Of a stretch of 64,000 nucleotides of DNA, positions 27,702 through 37,250 are shown piece by piece. Under the pieces are notes generated by a model. The model ran no database searches. It was not told where the DNA came from and was given only the letters and a program-made list of their open reading frames with translations. Every line of letters starts with the position of its first letter. The first letter of the stretch is position 1. The translations under genes were made by a program, and so were the position numbers. The stretch comes from Anoxybacteroides rupiense. Lineage in GTDB: Bacteria; Bacillota; Bacilli; Bacillales; Anoxybacillaceae. The stretch lies in contig NZ_JACIDF010000001.1 in the NCBI RefSeq assembly GCF_014196195.1, forward strand, positions 496,001 through 560,000, read 5' to 3'.

Positions 27702-27730
27702 ATTGTAAAAGCGGATAAAGCTTTTGTCAA
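27702..27730 (-). promoter_or_regulatory. pyr operon promoter
   Basis: Minus-strand TTGACA (complement of 27725-27730) and TACAAT (complement of 27702-27707) are separated by exactly 17 nt, a near-consensus sigma-A promoter. The -35 hexamer includes the TGA stop codon of rluD (27727-27729). Transcription would start about 30 nt before the first PyrR-binding element. Confidence 0.88.
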
Positions 27731-28638
27731 CGATTATTTCTAAGCATGTCCAAAACCTCGACAAATTCATGCGGAAGCGGTGCTTCGAATTCTAAATACT
27801 CTCCTGTCCGTGGATGAGTAAATCCAAGTACACCTGCATGCAGTGCCTGTCCATTGATCGGTAGTGTTTTTTTAGGTCCATATTTTGGATCTCCGGCAAG
27901 CGGATAACCAATATATTTCATATGAACGCGAATCTGATGCGTTCTTCCCGTTTCTAGTTGACATTCAATAAACGTAAAATTAGAAAATCTCTCTAGAACA
28001 CGAAAATGCGTCACAGCTTCCTTTCCATTCTCCACAACAGCCATGCTTTGACGATCATGTTGATCGCGGCCAATCGGAGCATCGACCGTACCGTAATCAT
28101 GAGGAATGACTCCGTGAACGATAGCTTTATATTTACGCGTGACGGTTTTATGAACAAGCTGATTGACCAGCGCTTCATGCGCCATATCATTTTTTGCTAC
28201 CATAAGCAAACCAGATGTGTCTTTATCAATCCGATGAACAATTCCAGGACGAAGTATGCCGTTAATGCCTGATAAATCCTTGCAATGGGCAAGCAAACCG
28301 TTAACCAGCGTCCCCCTCATATGACCTGGTGCTGGATGGACAACCATTCCTCTCGGTTTGTTTACAACCAAAACATCGGCATCCTCATAATAAATGTCTA
28401 ATGACATCTCTTCCGGCTCTACATCCAGTGGTTCTGGCTCTGGAAGTTCCACCGCTACTTCATCCCCGACAGAACATTTATAATTCGCTTTTATTTCCGT
28501 TCCGTTGACGGTCACAAGTCCATCTTTGATCCATTGCTGAACCTGTGAGCGAGACCATTCGCCATTTAAAGCAGCAATGACTTTATCAATTCGTTCGCGG
28601 TCATACGCTTCCTCAATCTGAAACTGTATTACATCCAT
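27727..28638 (-). CDS. rluD: RluD-family 23S rRNA pseudouridine synthase
   Basis: 303-aa RluA/RluD-type synthase with an N-terminal S4 RNA-binding domain and the catalytic motif GIVHRIDKDTSGLLMVA (Asp nucleophile). The B. subtilis orthologue at this place is YlyB. The start is the ATG at 28636-28638 after AAAAAGGAGA; the frame stays open 23 codons upstream into lspA without homology. It shares one base with the lspA stop (TAATG). Exact target uridines are assigned by family only. Confidence 0.92.
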   Translation of the reverse strand: MDVIQFQIEEAYDRERIDKVIAALNGEWSRSQVQQWIKDGLVTVNGTEIKANYKCSVGDEVAVELPEPEPLDVEPEEMSLDIYYEDADVLVVNKPRGMVVHPAPGHMRGTLVNGLLAHCKDLSGINGILRPGIVHRIDKDTSGLLMVAKNDMAHEALVNQLVHKTVTRKYKAIVHGVIPHDYGTVDAPIGRDQHDRQSMAVVENGKEAVTHFRVLERFSNFTFIECQLETGRTHQIRVHMKYIGYPLAGDPKYGPKKTLPINGQALHAGVLGFTHPRTGEYLEFEAPLPHEFVEVLDMLRNNR

Positions 28639-29096
28639 TACTGATTCTCCTTTTTCTTCGCTCCGCCAATAAAGGTTTGTAAAAAGACAAGGGCTACCCC
28701 GATGCATAAGGCGGAATCCGCAATGTTAAAAATCGGGAAATTAAAAATATATGTATGAATAAAATCCACAACCTCCTTGCGAACTAATCGGTCAATAAAA
28801 TTGCCGATCGCTCCGCCGAGCATAAAGCCAAGAGCGACACCAAACAGACGCTCTTCGCGCGGCAGACGCCGAATATAGAACACTAACCCGATCACAACAA
28901 TGATCGTAATTAAATAAAATAGCCAAAATTGACCTTGTAAAATTCCCCACGCCGCGCCACGATTTCGATGGGACGTAATATAAAGCACATTCGGAATCAC
29001 TGAAATGCTTTCTCCTATTTGCATGCGTGTAGCCACGAGCCACTTTGTAAACTGGTCAATGATAATGACAATCAGGGCGATCAAATAATAAAACAC
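28638..29096 (-). CDS. lspA: LspA, prolipoprotein signal peptidase II
   Basis: Membrane aspartyl protease that removes lipoprotein signal peptides. The family N-terminus [18 protein letters not shown] follows a GTG at 29094-29096 with GGAGGG upstream. The catalytic aspartates lie in [13 protein letters not shown] and FNIADSALC. 152 aa with four hydrophobic segments. The open frame reaches 47 codons further upstream, but that part lacks the family pattern. Confidence 0.94.
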   Translation of the reverse strand: MFYYLIALIVIIIDQFTKWLVATRMQIGESISVIPNVLYITSHRNRGAAWGILQGQFWLFYLITIIVVIGLVFYIRRLPREERLFGVALGFMLGGAIGNFIDRLVRKEVVDFIHTYIFNFPIFNIADSALCIGVALVFLQTFIGGAKKKENQ

Positions 29097-29127
29097 GCAA
29101 CTCCCTCCACAACTTGACATATGTACT

Positions 29128-29418
29128 TTATGAATTGTAGCATAACCGACGAATAATAGACAATGCATGTTTAGACGCTTTTGCATATGTCCAAAACCTG
29201 CCGGGCCTCGCACACATTGCTCTTCTCTTATATACAATTGAGCGAACCTTTCGCTCTTTCCATTTTCGCAATGTAATCCCGGGTAACCATATCAATAAAT
29301 ATATCAAAACCCCCGATCCAATGAACCAATATGACAGGCGGACAACCGTCATAAAATCGAATCGGCTTTTGAATAGGGGACATGTTTCATCTTTTCGTTT
29401 AATCTCGATCATTCGCAA
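29128..29418 (-). CDS. Hypothetical small membrane protein, doubtful
   Basis: A 96-codon frame in the 450-bp lspA-ileS gap. One stretch ([21 protein letters not shown]) looks like a single membrane helix followed by a basic cluster (RKWKERKVR). I see no good ribosome site, and the C-terminal third looks non-coding. I do not recognise a family. B. subtilis has ylyA (TraR/DksA-like zinc finger) in this gap; nothing here resembles it. It may be a decayed gene. Confidence 0.25.
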   Translation of the reverse strand: MRMIEIKRKDETCPLFKSRFDFMTVVRLSYWFIGSGVLIYLLIWLPGITLRKWKERKVRSIVYKRRAMCARPGRFWTYAKASKHALSIIRRLCYNS

Positions 29419-29498
29419 ATGGAGTCAATGCCGGAATTATGAATCCCTTATATATACGTCGTTCAACAGCGAAAGGCTTCGCGAACGGCGCATCAGCT

Positions 29499-29531
29499 AA
29501 AAAAGGCTGCCTGTGACGGCAGCCTTTTTGC
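29499..29531 (-). terminator. Terminator after ileS
   Basis: AAAAAGGCTGCC-tgtga-GGCAGCCTTTTT, a symmetrical hairpin with T runs on both strands, just past the ileS stop. Confidence 0.88.
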
Positions 29532-29545
29532 TGTAACGTGACCTC

Positions 29546-32320
29546 TTATGCTTGGCTATATTCTTTAACAATTTGCGCGCAGCGTGGGCATAAAGTCGGA
29601 TGCTCTTTATCTTGGCCGACTTCTGGTGTGACAACCCAGCAGCGCTCGCAAGTGTCTCCTTTTGCCTGTTGGACGACAATCGCCATGCTCGCAAATTTTT
29701 GTGCTTCTGCTGGCGCTTCGGCATAATCTCCTGCCACCGTAAATCCAGAAACGATAAATAACTGCTTCAAGCTTTCCGCGATGGAATCAAGCAGCTGCTT
29801 TGTTTCCGGAGTTGGATAAACCATTAAGCTAGCTGTCAATGACTTACCAATCACTTTTTCATTTCGTGCGATCTCTAATGCTTTTAGAACATCATCGCGC
29901 ACACTCATAAACGCATCCCATTTTTTTAGCAGCTGATCGGCTCCTTCCAGCTCTTGCACTTCCGGCATATCAACAAGCTGGACGCTCTCTTCCTTTTCTT
30001 TTCGATTCGGAATATGTCCCCATACCTCATCGGCTGTATGCGGTAAAATTGGAGCCATAAGCTTCGTTAAGGCGACGAGCGTCTCATACAGAACCGTTTG
30101 AATAGAGCGGCGTTCTTGATGATCAGCTGTTTCAATATAAAGAACATCTTTTGAAAAATCGAGATAGAACGCACTCAAATCTACTGTACAGAAATTATTG
30201 ATATCGTGATAAATGGTAGCAAATTCATATCTTTCATATGAATGCTTTACCTTTTGGATTAATTGATTTAATTTCGCCAGCATATAGCGGTCCACTTCGC
30301 GCAGCTTTGCCAATGGGACCGCATGAATTTGCGGATCAAAATCAAATAAGTTGCCAAGCAAGAAACGGAATGTATTGCGAATTTTTCGATATACTTCCGC
30401 TACTTGTTTTAAAATGTTATCAGAAATACGCACATCTGCCTGATAATCAACCGAAGCAACCCAAAGCCGCAGGATATCGGCTCCTAATTGTTCCATGACC
30501 TTCGCTGGAACGACGACATTTCCAAGTGACTTACTCATCTTGCGTCCTTCCCCGTCAAGCACAAAGCCATGGCTTAATACGGCTTTATATGGTGCTTTTC
30601 CCGTCACAGCAACAGCTGTGGAAAGCGAAGAGTTAAACCAGCCGCGATATTGGTCAGATCCTTCCAGATAAAGGTCCGCTGGGCGCTGCAGATCATCACG
30701 TTCCTCTAAAACAGCTTGATGTGATGAGCCTGAATCAAACCACACATCCATAATGTCTGTCTCTTTTGTAAAAATGCCATTCGGGCTTGATGGATGAGTA
30801 AAGCCTTCTGGAAGCAAATCTTTTGCTTCTCTCTCAAACCAGATGTTTGAACCATATTGTCTAAATAGGTTGGATACGTGTTCAATCGTTTCATCCGTGA
30901 TGATTGGCTCACCGTCCTCTGCATAAAAGACCGGGATCGGTACTCCCCATGCGCGTTGTCGCGAGATACACCAGTCGCCTCGGTCACGAACCATGTTATA
31001 TAAACGCGTTTCTCCCCAAGCAGGGATCCATTTAGTCTCTTGAACAGCTTTTAGTAATTCATCGCGAATTTGATCAATGGAAGCAAACCATTGTGCTGTT
31101 GCCCTGAAAATGGTCGGTTGCTTTGTTCTCCAATCGTGTGGGTATGAGTGCGTAATAAACTGCAGTTTTAATAATGCACCCGCTTCTTTTAACTTTTCTG
31201 TCACAGCTTTGTTGGCATCATCGTAGAACAATCCTGCAAATCCCGGGGCTTCCTCTGTCATATAGCCTCGTTCATCAACCGGACAAAGCACGCCGAGATG
31301 ATATTTTTGTCCGATGAGGAAATCATCCTCCCCATGTCCCGGCGCTGTATGGACGCATCCTGTTCCTGCATCGGTTGTAACATGTTCACCGCAAACGACG
31401 AGTGAATTACGTTCATAAAACGGATGCTTCGCTACGACGTACTCAAGCTCGTTTCCTTTCAGTGTTTTGATCACCTCCGCTTCCTCCCAGCCAATTTCTT
31501 TTTTGACCGAAGGGAGGAGAGCAGAAGCAACTACATATTTTTCATCATTGACTCGAACAACGCTATATTCTAAGTTCGGATGGACGGCAATTCCTAAGTT
31601 AGCAGGAATCGTCCAAGGGGTCGTTGTCCAAATGATAATTTTCTCGTCACCTTCAAGAACGCCTTTTCCATCTTTAACAGGGAAAGCCACATAAATAGAT
31701 GGAGAGCGTTTATCTTTATATTCAATCTCTGCTTCAGCTAATGCTGATTCGCTGGATGGAGACCAGTATACAGGCTTTAGGCCTTTATAAATGAGCCCTT
31801 TTTTCGCCATCTCGCCAAATACTTTGATTTGCTGAGCTTCATATTCCGGCTTTAATGTGACATATGGATTGTTCCAATCACCGCGAACCCCGAGACGCTT
31901 AAATTGCTGACGCTGACTGTCAATTTGTTCATAAGCATACTCTTCACAAAGTTTACGGAAGTCCGCAACACTCATTGTCTTGCGGTTGACACCTTTATTT
32001 TTTGTCAAGGCTGTTTCAATTGGCAACCCATGTGTATCCCAACCAGGAACATATGGAGCACAGTAACCGCTCATTGATTTATAGCGAACGATAAAATCTT
32101 TGAGAATTTTATTGAGCGCATGCCCCATATGGATATCACCATTTGCATATGGAGGGCCATCATGCAGCACAAATAGCGGACGTCCTTTCGTGCGCTCCTG
32201 AACTTTTCGATAGATATCCATCTCTTCCCATTTTGTTTGCATTTGCGGTTCGCGCCGCGGGAGATTTCCACGCATTGGAAAATTTGTTTGCGGCATCAAT
32301 AATGTATCTTTATAGTCCAT
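29546..32320 (-). CDS. ileS: IleS, isoleucyl-tRNA synthetase
   Basis: Class I synthetase of 924 aa. The HIGH motif appears as [16 protein letters not shown] as [10 protein letters not shown], and a C-terminal zinc site as CERCWVV...LCPRCAQ. The chosen ATG (32318-32320) is 8 nt after GGAGGA; a GTG two codons earlier is too close to that site. An isoleucine T-box riboswitch precedes it, so expression should rise when tRNA-Ile is uncharged. Confidence 0.97.
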   Translation of the reverse strand: MDYKDTLLMPQTNFPMRGNLPRREPQMQTKWEEMDIYRKVQERTKGRPLFVLHDGPPYANGDIHMGHALNKILKDFIVRYKSMSGYCAPYVPGWDTHGLPIETALTKNKGVNRKTMSVADFRKLCEEYAYEQIDSQRQQFKRLGVRGDWNNPYVTLKPEYEAQQIKVFGEMAKKGLIYKGLKPVYWSPSSESALAEAEIEYKDKRSPSIYVAFPVKDGKGVLEGDEKIIIWTTTPWTIPANLGIAVHPNLEYSVVRVNDEKYVVASALLPSVKKEIGWEEAEVIKTLKGNELEYVVAKHPFYERNSLVVCGEHVTTDAGTGCVHTAPGHGEDDFLIGQKYHLGVLCPVDERGYMTEEAPGFAGLFYDDANKAVTEKLKEAGALLKLQFITHSYPHDWRTKQPTIFRATAQWFASIDQIRDELLKAVQETKWIPAWGETRLYNMVRDRGDWCISRQRAWGVPIPVFYAEDGEPIITDETIEHVSNLFRQYGSNIWFEREAKDLLPEGFTHPSSPNGIFTKETDIMDVWFDSGSSHQAVLEERDDLQRPADLYLEGSDQYRGWFNSSLSTAVAVTGKAPYKAVLSHGFVLDGEGRKMSKSLGNVVVPAKVMEQLGADILRLWVASVDYQADVRISDNILKQVAEVYRKIRNTFRFLLGNLFDFDPQIHAVPLAKLREVDRYMLAKLNQLIQKVKHSYERYEFATIYHDINNFCTVDLSAFYLDFSKDVLYIETADHQERRSIQTVLYETLVALTKLMAPILPHTADEVWGHIPNRKEKEESVQLVDMPEVQELEGADQLLKKWDAFMSVRDDVLKALEIARNEKVIGKSLTASLMVYPTPETKQLLDSIAESLKQLFIVSGFTVAGDYAEAPAEAQKFASMAIVVQQAKGDTCERCWVVTPEVGQDKEHPTLCPRCAQIVKEYSQA

Positions 32321-32340
32321 CTCCACATTCCTCCATCTTC

Positions 32341-32600
32341 ATCATCATCAAATATAAAAAGCCGCTCTCTCCCAAAAGGGACGAGAACGGCCTCGCGGTA
32401 CCACCCTTATTGGCTATGTATGATAGCCCTCTTTACATTCGTAACGGGAATGACGCGCCATCGCTTACTCACCAATTCAGCGTGGGAACTCCAGGGTGAT
32501 CTTCACTCTTTCGCTTATGCCGGGCTTCCACCGTCCCCAGCTCGCTACAATAAGCATATGAAAGAGCTACTGTCCCTTTCATCGTTGATCACAATATTGT
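32341..32600 (-). promoter_or_regulatory. Isoleucine T-box riboswitch of ileS
   Basis: Minus-strand leader of about 250 nt. The T-box sequence AAGGGTGGTACCGCG (complement of 32394-32408) is followed by a terminator GCCGTTCTCGTCCC...GGGAGAGAGCGGC plus TTTTT (32356-32391). In the stem I region the probable specifier is ATC (complement of 32498-32500) in GAAGATCACCC, the isoleucine codon, agreeing with ileS. Uncharged tRNA-Ile would stabilise the antiterminator. Confidence 0.93.
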
Positions 32601-32654
32601 ATCTTATACTTGAATGGTCATCCATTCATACGCCTTCATTCAGCTGCACAGCTG

Positions 32655-32983
32655 GTAAACTACTCACCACTTAGCTAACGCTTGAAGTGGGAGCTTCTCA
32701 GTTCTACGACAAAAGAACCTTTCGTCTTCCTGAGCGTTACTTCGGGTCGTTCCAACCCTAGTCGGGGTTCTTTCGTGCCTTGGATATTTTACGCATGGAA
32801 GGCTTTGCTTGGTTTTCGTATGCGATTTTCTCCATGCCCCCTCATATCCCGTTCACAAAGAACATGATATACATTTATTCTATCATGCGTTTTGGCTGAC
32901 GCCCACCAAAATTCATCTCCCGCCTACTCAAGGGGCTATGTCCTTCACGTTCCTTGAGGAGGGAGACTTCTTTCGGAAATCCG
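32655..32983 (-). mobile_element. IS200/IS605-type relic without tnpA/tnpB (copy 2), with omega-RNA-like end
   Basis: About 329 bp, same structure and orientation as the copy at 14163-14508. The left end again follows TTTAA (complement of 32984-32988). The subterminal palindrome spans 32917-32965, and the right-end hairpin CCACTT/AAGTGG (32667-32672, 32685-32690) is followed by TTTAC, where similarity to copy 1 ends. The right-end portion (about 32667-32780) includes folded motifs such as CCCCGACTAGGG and GAGAAGCTCCCACTT that resemble omega-RNA scaffolds of IS605 TnpB elements. It sits just upstream of the ileS promoter and T-box. No protein frame of note survives. Confidence 0.75.
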
Positions 32984-33063
32984 TTAAAAAGCACATTTGA
33001 TCCTCTTTATAGATACACATGGTCAATAGTTATTTTGATTATATGCGAAAAGGACAAAATCCG

Positions 33064-33576
33064 TCAAGATTGGCTCAATTTTTCATGTTCTTCCACTTCA
33101 ATTTCCTTGACCTCATACTCCATTAAATGGTCCCAATCTCCGTTGTTCAACATTTCAAGCTGGGCTTCCACGAGCATGCGAAAGCGCGTACGGAACACTT
33201 TGGATTGACGTTTAAGCTCTTCGATCTCCTGTGCAATCTTCCGCGATTTTGCAAGCGCTTCGCTAATGATGCGATCAGCGTTTTTTTCGGCTTCTTTGAT
33301 GATAAGCTTAGCCTCTTTTTGCGCATTTCGCTTCACTTCTTCCGCCGTTTCCTGGGCAATCAAAATAGATTTATTAAGCGTTTCTTCAATATTTGTAAAG
33401 TAATTAAGCTTTTCCGTTAATTCAGATACCTTTTCCTCGAGCTGTTTTTTTTCGCGAATAATCATTTCATAGTCTTTAATGACTTGATCTAAAAACTCGT
33501 TTACTTCGTTTTCATCATACCCGCGGAATCCTTTGCTGAATTCTTTATTATGAATATCTAATGGCGTTAAAGGCAC
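33064..33576 (-). CDS. divIVA: DivIVA, cell-pole/septum coiled-coil protein
   Basis: Curvature-sensing scaffold that recruits Min proteins and, in sporulation, chromosome-anchoring factors. The N-terminal membrane-binding domain PLTPLDIHNKEFSKGFRGYDENEVNEFLD is intact in pieces, followed by long coiled coil. The start is a GTG at 33574-33576, 6 nt after GGAGGTG; the in-frame ATG seven codons upstream would place that ribosome site inside the gene. 170 aa. It ends the ylm gene series. Confidence 0.95.
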   Translation of the reverse strand: MPLTPLDIHNKEFSKGFRGYDENEVNEFLDQVIKDYEMIIREKKQLEEKVSELTEKLNYFTNIEETLNKSILIAQETAEEVKRNAQKEAKLIIKEAEKNADRIISEALAKSRKIAQEIEELKRQSKVFRTRFRMLVEAQLEMLNNGDWDHLMEYEVKEIEVEEHEKLSQS

Positions 33577-33597
33577 GAATGCCACCTCCGTCTGCAT

Positions 33598-33893
33598 AAT
33601 TCCTTATATTTACTCGCAGTGCTAGATCAAATCGATTCACTTATGATGTGATGTATACTAGATGAACGAACGGTACCTATTAAATCTCACGACCAGAAGG
33701 CAAGGTGGTTCCTTGCCTCGGTTGCGCTTGGCGTGATCGCGCCGACCGTCGAAAGCGGATCATCGCCTGCTCACACAGGAACAAATGTTGAGCGATCGAG
33801 TGATATCGATCATCGTTGCATGTAATGTCCAACTAGCACCACAGGTTATATTTCATTTTCGACACATTTCGGCGATTTCCTGCAATTGCTTCA
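33598..33893. other. Structured ylmH-divIVA gap, unassigned
   Basis: About 300 bp without a recognised gene. It contains a perfect 8-bp hairpin (AGGCAAGG 33698-33705, CCTTGCCT 33711-33718) and a nested stem CGGT...GGCG...CGCC...ACCG (about 33719-33750), with no U tract. The plus strand has a start-less open stretch of about 46 codons (including KARWFLASVALGVIAP), possibly a gene remnant. It may hold the divIVA promoter. Confidence 0.35.
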
Positions 33894-34670
33894 TTATTTT
33901 TGCATTCCCACTTGAATGCGCCATCGTTCTTTTTTTGTTTTTCCATCGATTGCAATCATTTTAAGACGTCCGAATCCACGGGCAGACAAAACATCGCCTT
34001 CCCTGCATTCCCAATGCGCTTGATCCACTGTTTTCCAATTCACCTTTACAAGACCGTTTTCAATGAGCGATTGAATTTTTTGTCTGGATACACCAAAGGC
34101 CTGCGCTAATACAGCATCGAGCCGCAGCGATGAAGCCGTTATAGATGCTTCCTTCCACTGTTCTTCTAAAGCAATGATTTGGGTGAATGGTTTTTCCTTA
34201 AGAGAAATTTTCGTGCCCCCGATCATATGCAAATGAAGGAGAACATAGTCAGCGATTTCCGATGCGGCAATAAATTGAAGATCGCCGTTTTTCATTAAAA
34301 TATCGCCGAATTTCCCTCGCTTTAATCCAAGAGACATCAGGGATCCAAGCACTTGCCGATGCTCCAGCGATACAAACTTGCTCGGATAGCCTATAGAAAA
34401 TAGAGTAAGCGCAAAATCCTCCTCCCCCGGCTGAAAGTATGGGGGATATAAAAGGCCTCTTTTTCTTTCAGTAAATGGCGCTCCTCCAAAAAAAGACAGC
34501 TTCACATCTTCATCGCTTCCAATCACCATCCGAACGATTTCTTGTTCGCGCGGATCAAGAAAATCGGTTAGCTTTGGACAATAGTGATTTTTGACAAACT
34601 CTTTCCATTCCAGCACTTGATCGATAAAATGATGCTCTTCTTTGCGGAAATGCTGATATAAATTCATCAT
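33894..34670 (-). CDS. ylmH: YlmH, S4-domain RNA-binding protein (RqcP paralogue)
   Basis: 258-aa protein with a C-terminal S4 domain (RLDAVLAQAFGVSRQKIQSLIENGLVKVN) preceded by the YlmH-specific domain. Work on B. subtilis shows YlmH can bind obstructed 50S subunits and back up RqcP in C-terminal tailing, which links it with rqcH at 12360. GAAGGTG precedes the ATG. It lies in the conserved sepF-ylmG-ylmH-divIVA series. Confidence 0.93.
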   Translation of the reverse strand: MMNLYQHFRKEEHHFIDQVLEWKEFVKNHYCPKLTDFLDPREQEIVRMVIGSDEDVKLSFFGGAPFTERKRGLLYPPYFQPGEEDFALTLFSIGYPSKFVSLEHRQVLGSLMSLGLKRGKFGDILMKNGDLQFIAASEIADYVLLHLHMIGGTKISLKEKPFTQIIALEEQWKEASITASSLRLDAVLAQAFGVSRQKIQSLIENGLVKVNWKTVDQAHWECREGDVLSARGFGRLKMIAIDGKTKKERWRIQVGMQK

Positions 34671-34689
34671 CCTGACACCTTCTCATAAA

Positions 34690-34716
34690 GAAGGGAACCC
34701 TTATGATGGATTCCCT
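34690..34716 (-). terminator. Weak hairpin between ylmG and ylmH
   Basis: AGGGAA...TTCCCT stem with a 13-nt loop right after the ylmG stop, followed by TCTTTAT on the minus strand. It may be a partial terminator. Confidence 0.35.
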
Positions 34717-34984
34717 ACACTAAATGTAGCATATTAAACAGAGCATGCAAGCCTCTCGTTGCAAAATTTAACACTAAAAACGCAGCAATAGGCGAGATAT
34801 CAATCATTCCAATAGGTGGAATAATGCGGCGAAACGGTTCTAAATATGGCTCGCAAATCGTCGCTAAAAGCCGGCCGATCTTTGTATCGCGAGCATTTGG
34901 AAACCACGACATTAAAATGTACACAATTAATGCGTACGAATAGATATCGATGAGCGTTGTTAAAAACCAAAGCAAGCTATACAT
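34715..34984 (-). CDS. ylmG: YlmG, YggT-family membrane protein
   Basis: 89-aa protein with two hydrophobic helices and the YggT pattern [21 protein letters not shown]. The family is found beside sepF/ylmF in Gram-positives and cyanobacteria, where it is linked to division or nucleoid/plastid organisation. The exact role is unknown. 3 nt after sepF. Confidence 0.92.
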   Translation of the reverse strand: MYSLLWFLTTLIDIYSYALIVYILMSWFPNARDTKIGRLLATICEPYLEPFRRIIPPIGMIDISPIAAFLVLNFATRGLHALFNMLHLV

Positions 34985-34987
34985 AAA

Positions 34988-35419
34988 CTACCACCTTTTC
35001 ATCGATGTTTCATCTTCAGAAACAGCAGAGATTGAGCCGGTTACATCTACATTGTCAGGGGTGCATAAAAAAATTCTCGTTCCCACCTGCTGAATGTCTC
35101 CGCCGATCGCATAAACGGTACCACTTAAAAAATCAACAATTCGCTTCGCTTGGTCATGCTGAATTCGCTGCAAATTAACCACAACAGCGCGACGGTTTTT
35201 TAAATGATCAGCAATTTCCTGCGCCTCAGCATAAGCTCTTGGTTCAATCAACACAACCTTGGATGATTTTTGCACGCTTTGTAGGCTGACGATATTTTGC
35301 TTCGCCGTTCCTTTCCCGGCAGGTTGAGGATTTAGCTCCTCCTCTTCCTCATATTCTTCTTCATATTCCTCATAATCTTCTTCTAAAAAATAGTCTTTAA
35401 ATTTCTTTAGTAAACCCAT
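34988..35419 (-). CDS. sepF: SepF, FtsZ-associated division protein
   Basis: 143 aa. The N-terminal amphipathic helix ([19 protein letters not shown]) can bind membrane, an acidic linker follows, and the C-terminal FtsZ-binding domain includes [21 protein letters not shown]. SepF rings align FtsZ filaments at the septum. Adjacent ylmE and ylmG are the usual partners. Confidence 0.95.
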   Translation of the reverse strand: MGLLKKFKDYFLEEDYEEYEEEYEEEEELNPQPAGKGTAKQNIVSLQSVQKSSKVVLIEPRAYAEAQEIADHLKNRRAVVVNLQRIQHDQAKRIVDFLSGTVYAIGGDIQQVGTRIFLCTPDNVDVTGSISAVSEDETSMKRW

Positions 35420-35433
35420 CTCTCAGCACCTCC

Positions 35434-36114
35434 TTATTGTTCCTTTCCAACAAGCGATGTTCCCAAACGAATAAATGTCGCTCCTTCTTCAATTGCAATC
35501 ATGTAATCATTGGACATTCCCATTGACAGTTCTGTGCACGGAGCGTTTGGAATCCCCAATGCTTGTACACGCTGTTGCAACAGCTTCAATTGCCGAAAGC
35601 ATTGACGCAAAAACGGCTCATCATCCGTGTACGGAGCCATTGTCATCAATCCAACAACCTCGATGTTCGAAAAGCTGCGCAATTGTTCGATAAACGGAAG
35701 CACTTCGTCCTTAGACAGCCCATGCTTTGTTGCTTCTCCCGAAACATTCACCTGCACAAAGCATCTGACCGGCTGAAGGGCCCGCTTCTCAATTTCACGG
35801 GCAAGAGAAAGGCGATCCAGTGAATGAATATAGTCTACTTTATCGATAATAGCTTTTACTTTGCGAGATTGCAATGTTCCAATAAAATGCCAAGTCGCTT
35901 TTTGCCCAATGGCTTCATACTTTTGCAGCAGACCATCATCACGGTTTTCTCCTAAATCGGTTATGCCAGCTGTCAGCGCTTCTTTCGCTCGTTCAATGCT
36001 CACATACTTTGTTACCGCGATGATTCGGATGGAGGCAGGATCACGATTCACTCGTTTGCATGCTGTTTCAATGTTAGCGCGGATTATGGCTGCGTTGTTG
36101 CGAACAGATTCCAT
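35434..36114 (-). CDS. ylmE: YlmE, YggS-family PLP-homeostasis protein
   Basis: 226-aa single-domain alanine-racemase-like TIM barrel. The PLP lysine lies in [16 protein letters not shown], and the phosphate site in [27 protein letters not shown]. Family members bind PLP and keep its pool balanced; no enzymatic reaction is established. Confidence 0.94.
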   Translation of the reverse strand: MESVRNNAAIIRANIETACKRVNRDPASIRIIAVTKYVSIERAKEALTAGITDLGENRDDGLLQKYEAIGQKATWHFIGTLQSRKVKAIIDKVDYIHSLDRLSLAREIEKRALQPVRCFVQVNVSGEATKHGLSKDEVLPFIEQLRSFSNIEVVGLMTMAPYTDDEPFLRQCFRQLKLLQQRVQALGIPNAPCTELSMGMSNDYMIAIEEGATFIRLGTSLVGKEQ

Positions 36115-36117
36115 GCA

Positions 36118-36939
36118 CTATTCCTCCTTCCTGACGATAAATGCCATCATTCTTCCAGTTTGTCCATTGTCACGTCGATGGGAAAAAAATAAATCCTCGG
36201 CACAGCTTGTGCAATAATCGGACACTTGAATATTGGAAGCAAGTACTCCCTCTTTTATAAGCAATAGCCGATTTAGCTCTTTTAAATCAAGAGCATATTG
36301 TCCTAGACTGACTTCTCGATAAGGAAGATCTCTTTTTTCCCCTAATGCATTTTGTGCAGCATTCAACACGCGGTCATCTACAATGTAACAGCAGGAACCG
36401 ATGGCTGGTCCAATCGCTACCATGATTTCCTGAAGCGGAATATGCTCACGCTCGCACCAAAGACGAACCATTTTGCCGGCGATATTTTTTACGGTTCCTT
36501 TCCATCCCGCATGGGCAACGCCGACCAGCCCATAGTTCGGTGCGGCAAAATAAAGTGGAACACAGTCAGCAAAGCAGAGAGCCAATAATAACTCCGCTTC
36601 GTTCGTATACAACCCGTCCGTCTGAGCAAGCGCTGTTTCCATATCCACTGCTCCTTTTCCGGCATCCTGCTTTGTTATTTTGGCAATATGTGAGTCATGC
36701 GTTTGCTCGCAGCATATCCATCTTGCTAGCGGAATTTGCAAAAGCTCTGACAGCTTTTGTCGATTGCGTACAACAGCAGGCTGAACATCTCCGACATGCA
36801 AACCAAGATTGAAGGTCGTAAACGGCTGCTGGCTGAATCCTCCTTGTTTGGTCGTAAAACCCGCCAGCACGTTCTGCCATTCTGTCAACATCAGCAATTC
36901 TTCGCCATCTTGATGAAAAATTTCTGGCATGAGTGTCAT
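36118..36939 (-). CDS. pgeF: YlmD/PgeF, peptidoglycan-editing / multicopper-like factor
   Basis: 273-aa YfiH/YlmD family protein. Zn/Cu ligands appear in CEQTHDSH, FADCVPLYFAA and VGVAHAGWKGTVKNIA. E. coli YfiH (PgeF) prevents misincorporation of serine in peptidoglycan precursors, and related proteins act as purine-nucleoside phosphorylases/laccases. Its position among division genes fits a wall-related role. Confidence 0.9.
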   Translation of the reverse strand: MTLMPEIFHQDGEELLMLTEWQNVLAGFTTKQGGFSQQPFTTFNLGLHVGDVQPAVVRNRQKLSELLQIPLARWICCEQTHDSHIAKITKQDAGKGAVDMETALAQTDGLYTNEAELLLALCFADCVPLYFAAPNYGLVGVAHAGWKGTVKNIAGKMVRLWCEREHIPLQEIMVAIGPAIGSCCYIVDDRVLNAAQNALGEKRDLPYREVSLGQYALDLKELNRLLLIKEGVLASNIQVSDYCTSCAEDLFFSHRRDNGQTGRMMAFIVRKEE

Positions 36940-37007
36940 CCTCTTTGTAGATTTTTATCACTTTTTTTCCTATTTTATCATAGTTTGCTTATAGATGATA
37001 ACCTTAT

Positions 37008-37250
37008 TTATTCACTTTCGTTTAAACGGACTAAAATAACGTCGGCTCCAATCTTCACAATATTTTGCCACGGAATGACTGTTTCCGCCTCGCGGCCGAA
37101 TAACCCGAGCACTTTGCCTGATCCCAAAATAATCAATGCATTAATTTGTCCTGTCTGTAAGTTGATATCAATATCACCGATATTCCCTAACTTTTTTCCG
37201 TTTGCGACATTCACAACATCTTTTGTTTGAAACTCAGAAATTTTGATCAT
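37008..37250 (-). CDS. ylmC: YlmC/YmxH-family PRC-barrel protein
   Basis: 80-aa protein with a PRC-barrel-like fold (FQTKDVVNVANGKKLGNIGDIDIN). The family is found in endospore formers and often annotated as sporulation-related; molecular role unknown. Its ATG overlaps the stop of the upstream open frame as ATGA. Confidence 0.9.
   Translation of the reverse strand: MIKISEFQTKDVVNVANGKKLGNIGDIDINLQTGQINALIILGSGKVLGLFGREAETVIPWQNIVKIGADVILVRLNESE

Noticed and set aside
32468-32809. Short plus-strand frames over the ileS leader
   Set aside because: The sequence is explained by the T-box riboswitch and the IS605-like relic on the minus strand.
33698-33718. Intrinsic terminator of ylmH
   Set aside because: The 8-bp hairpin lacks a U tract on the minus strand and lies about 180 nt past the ylmH stop.
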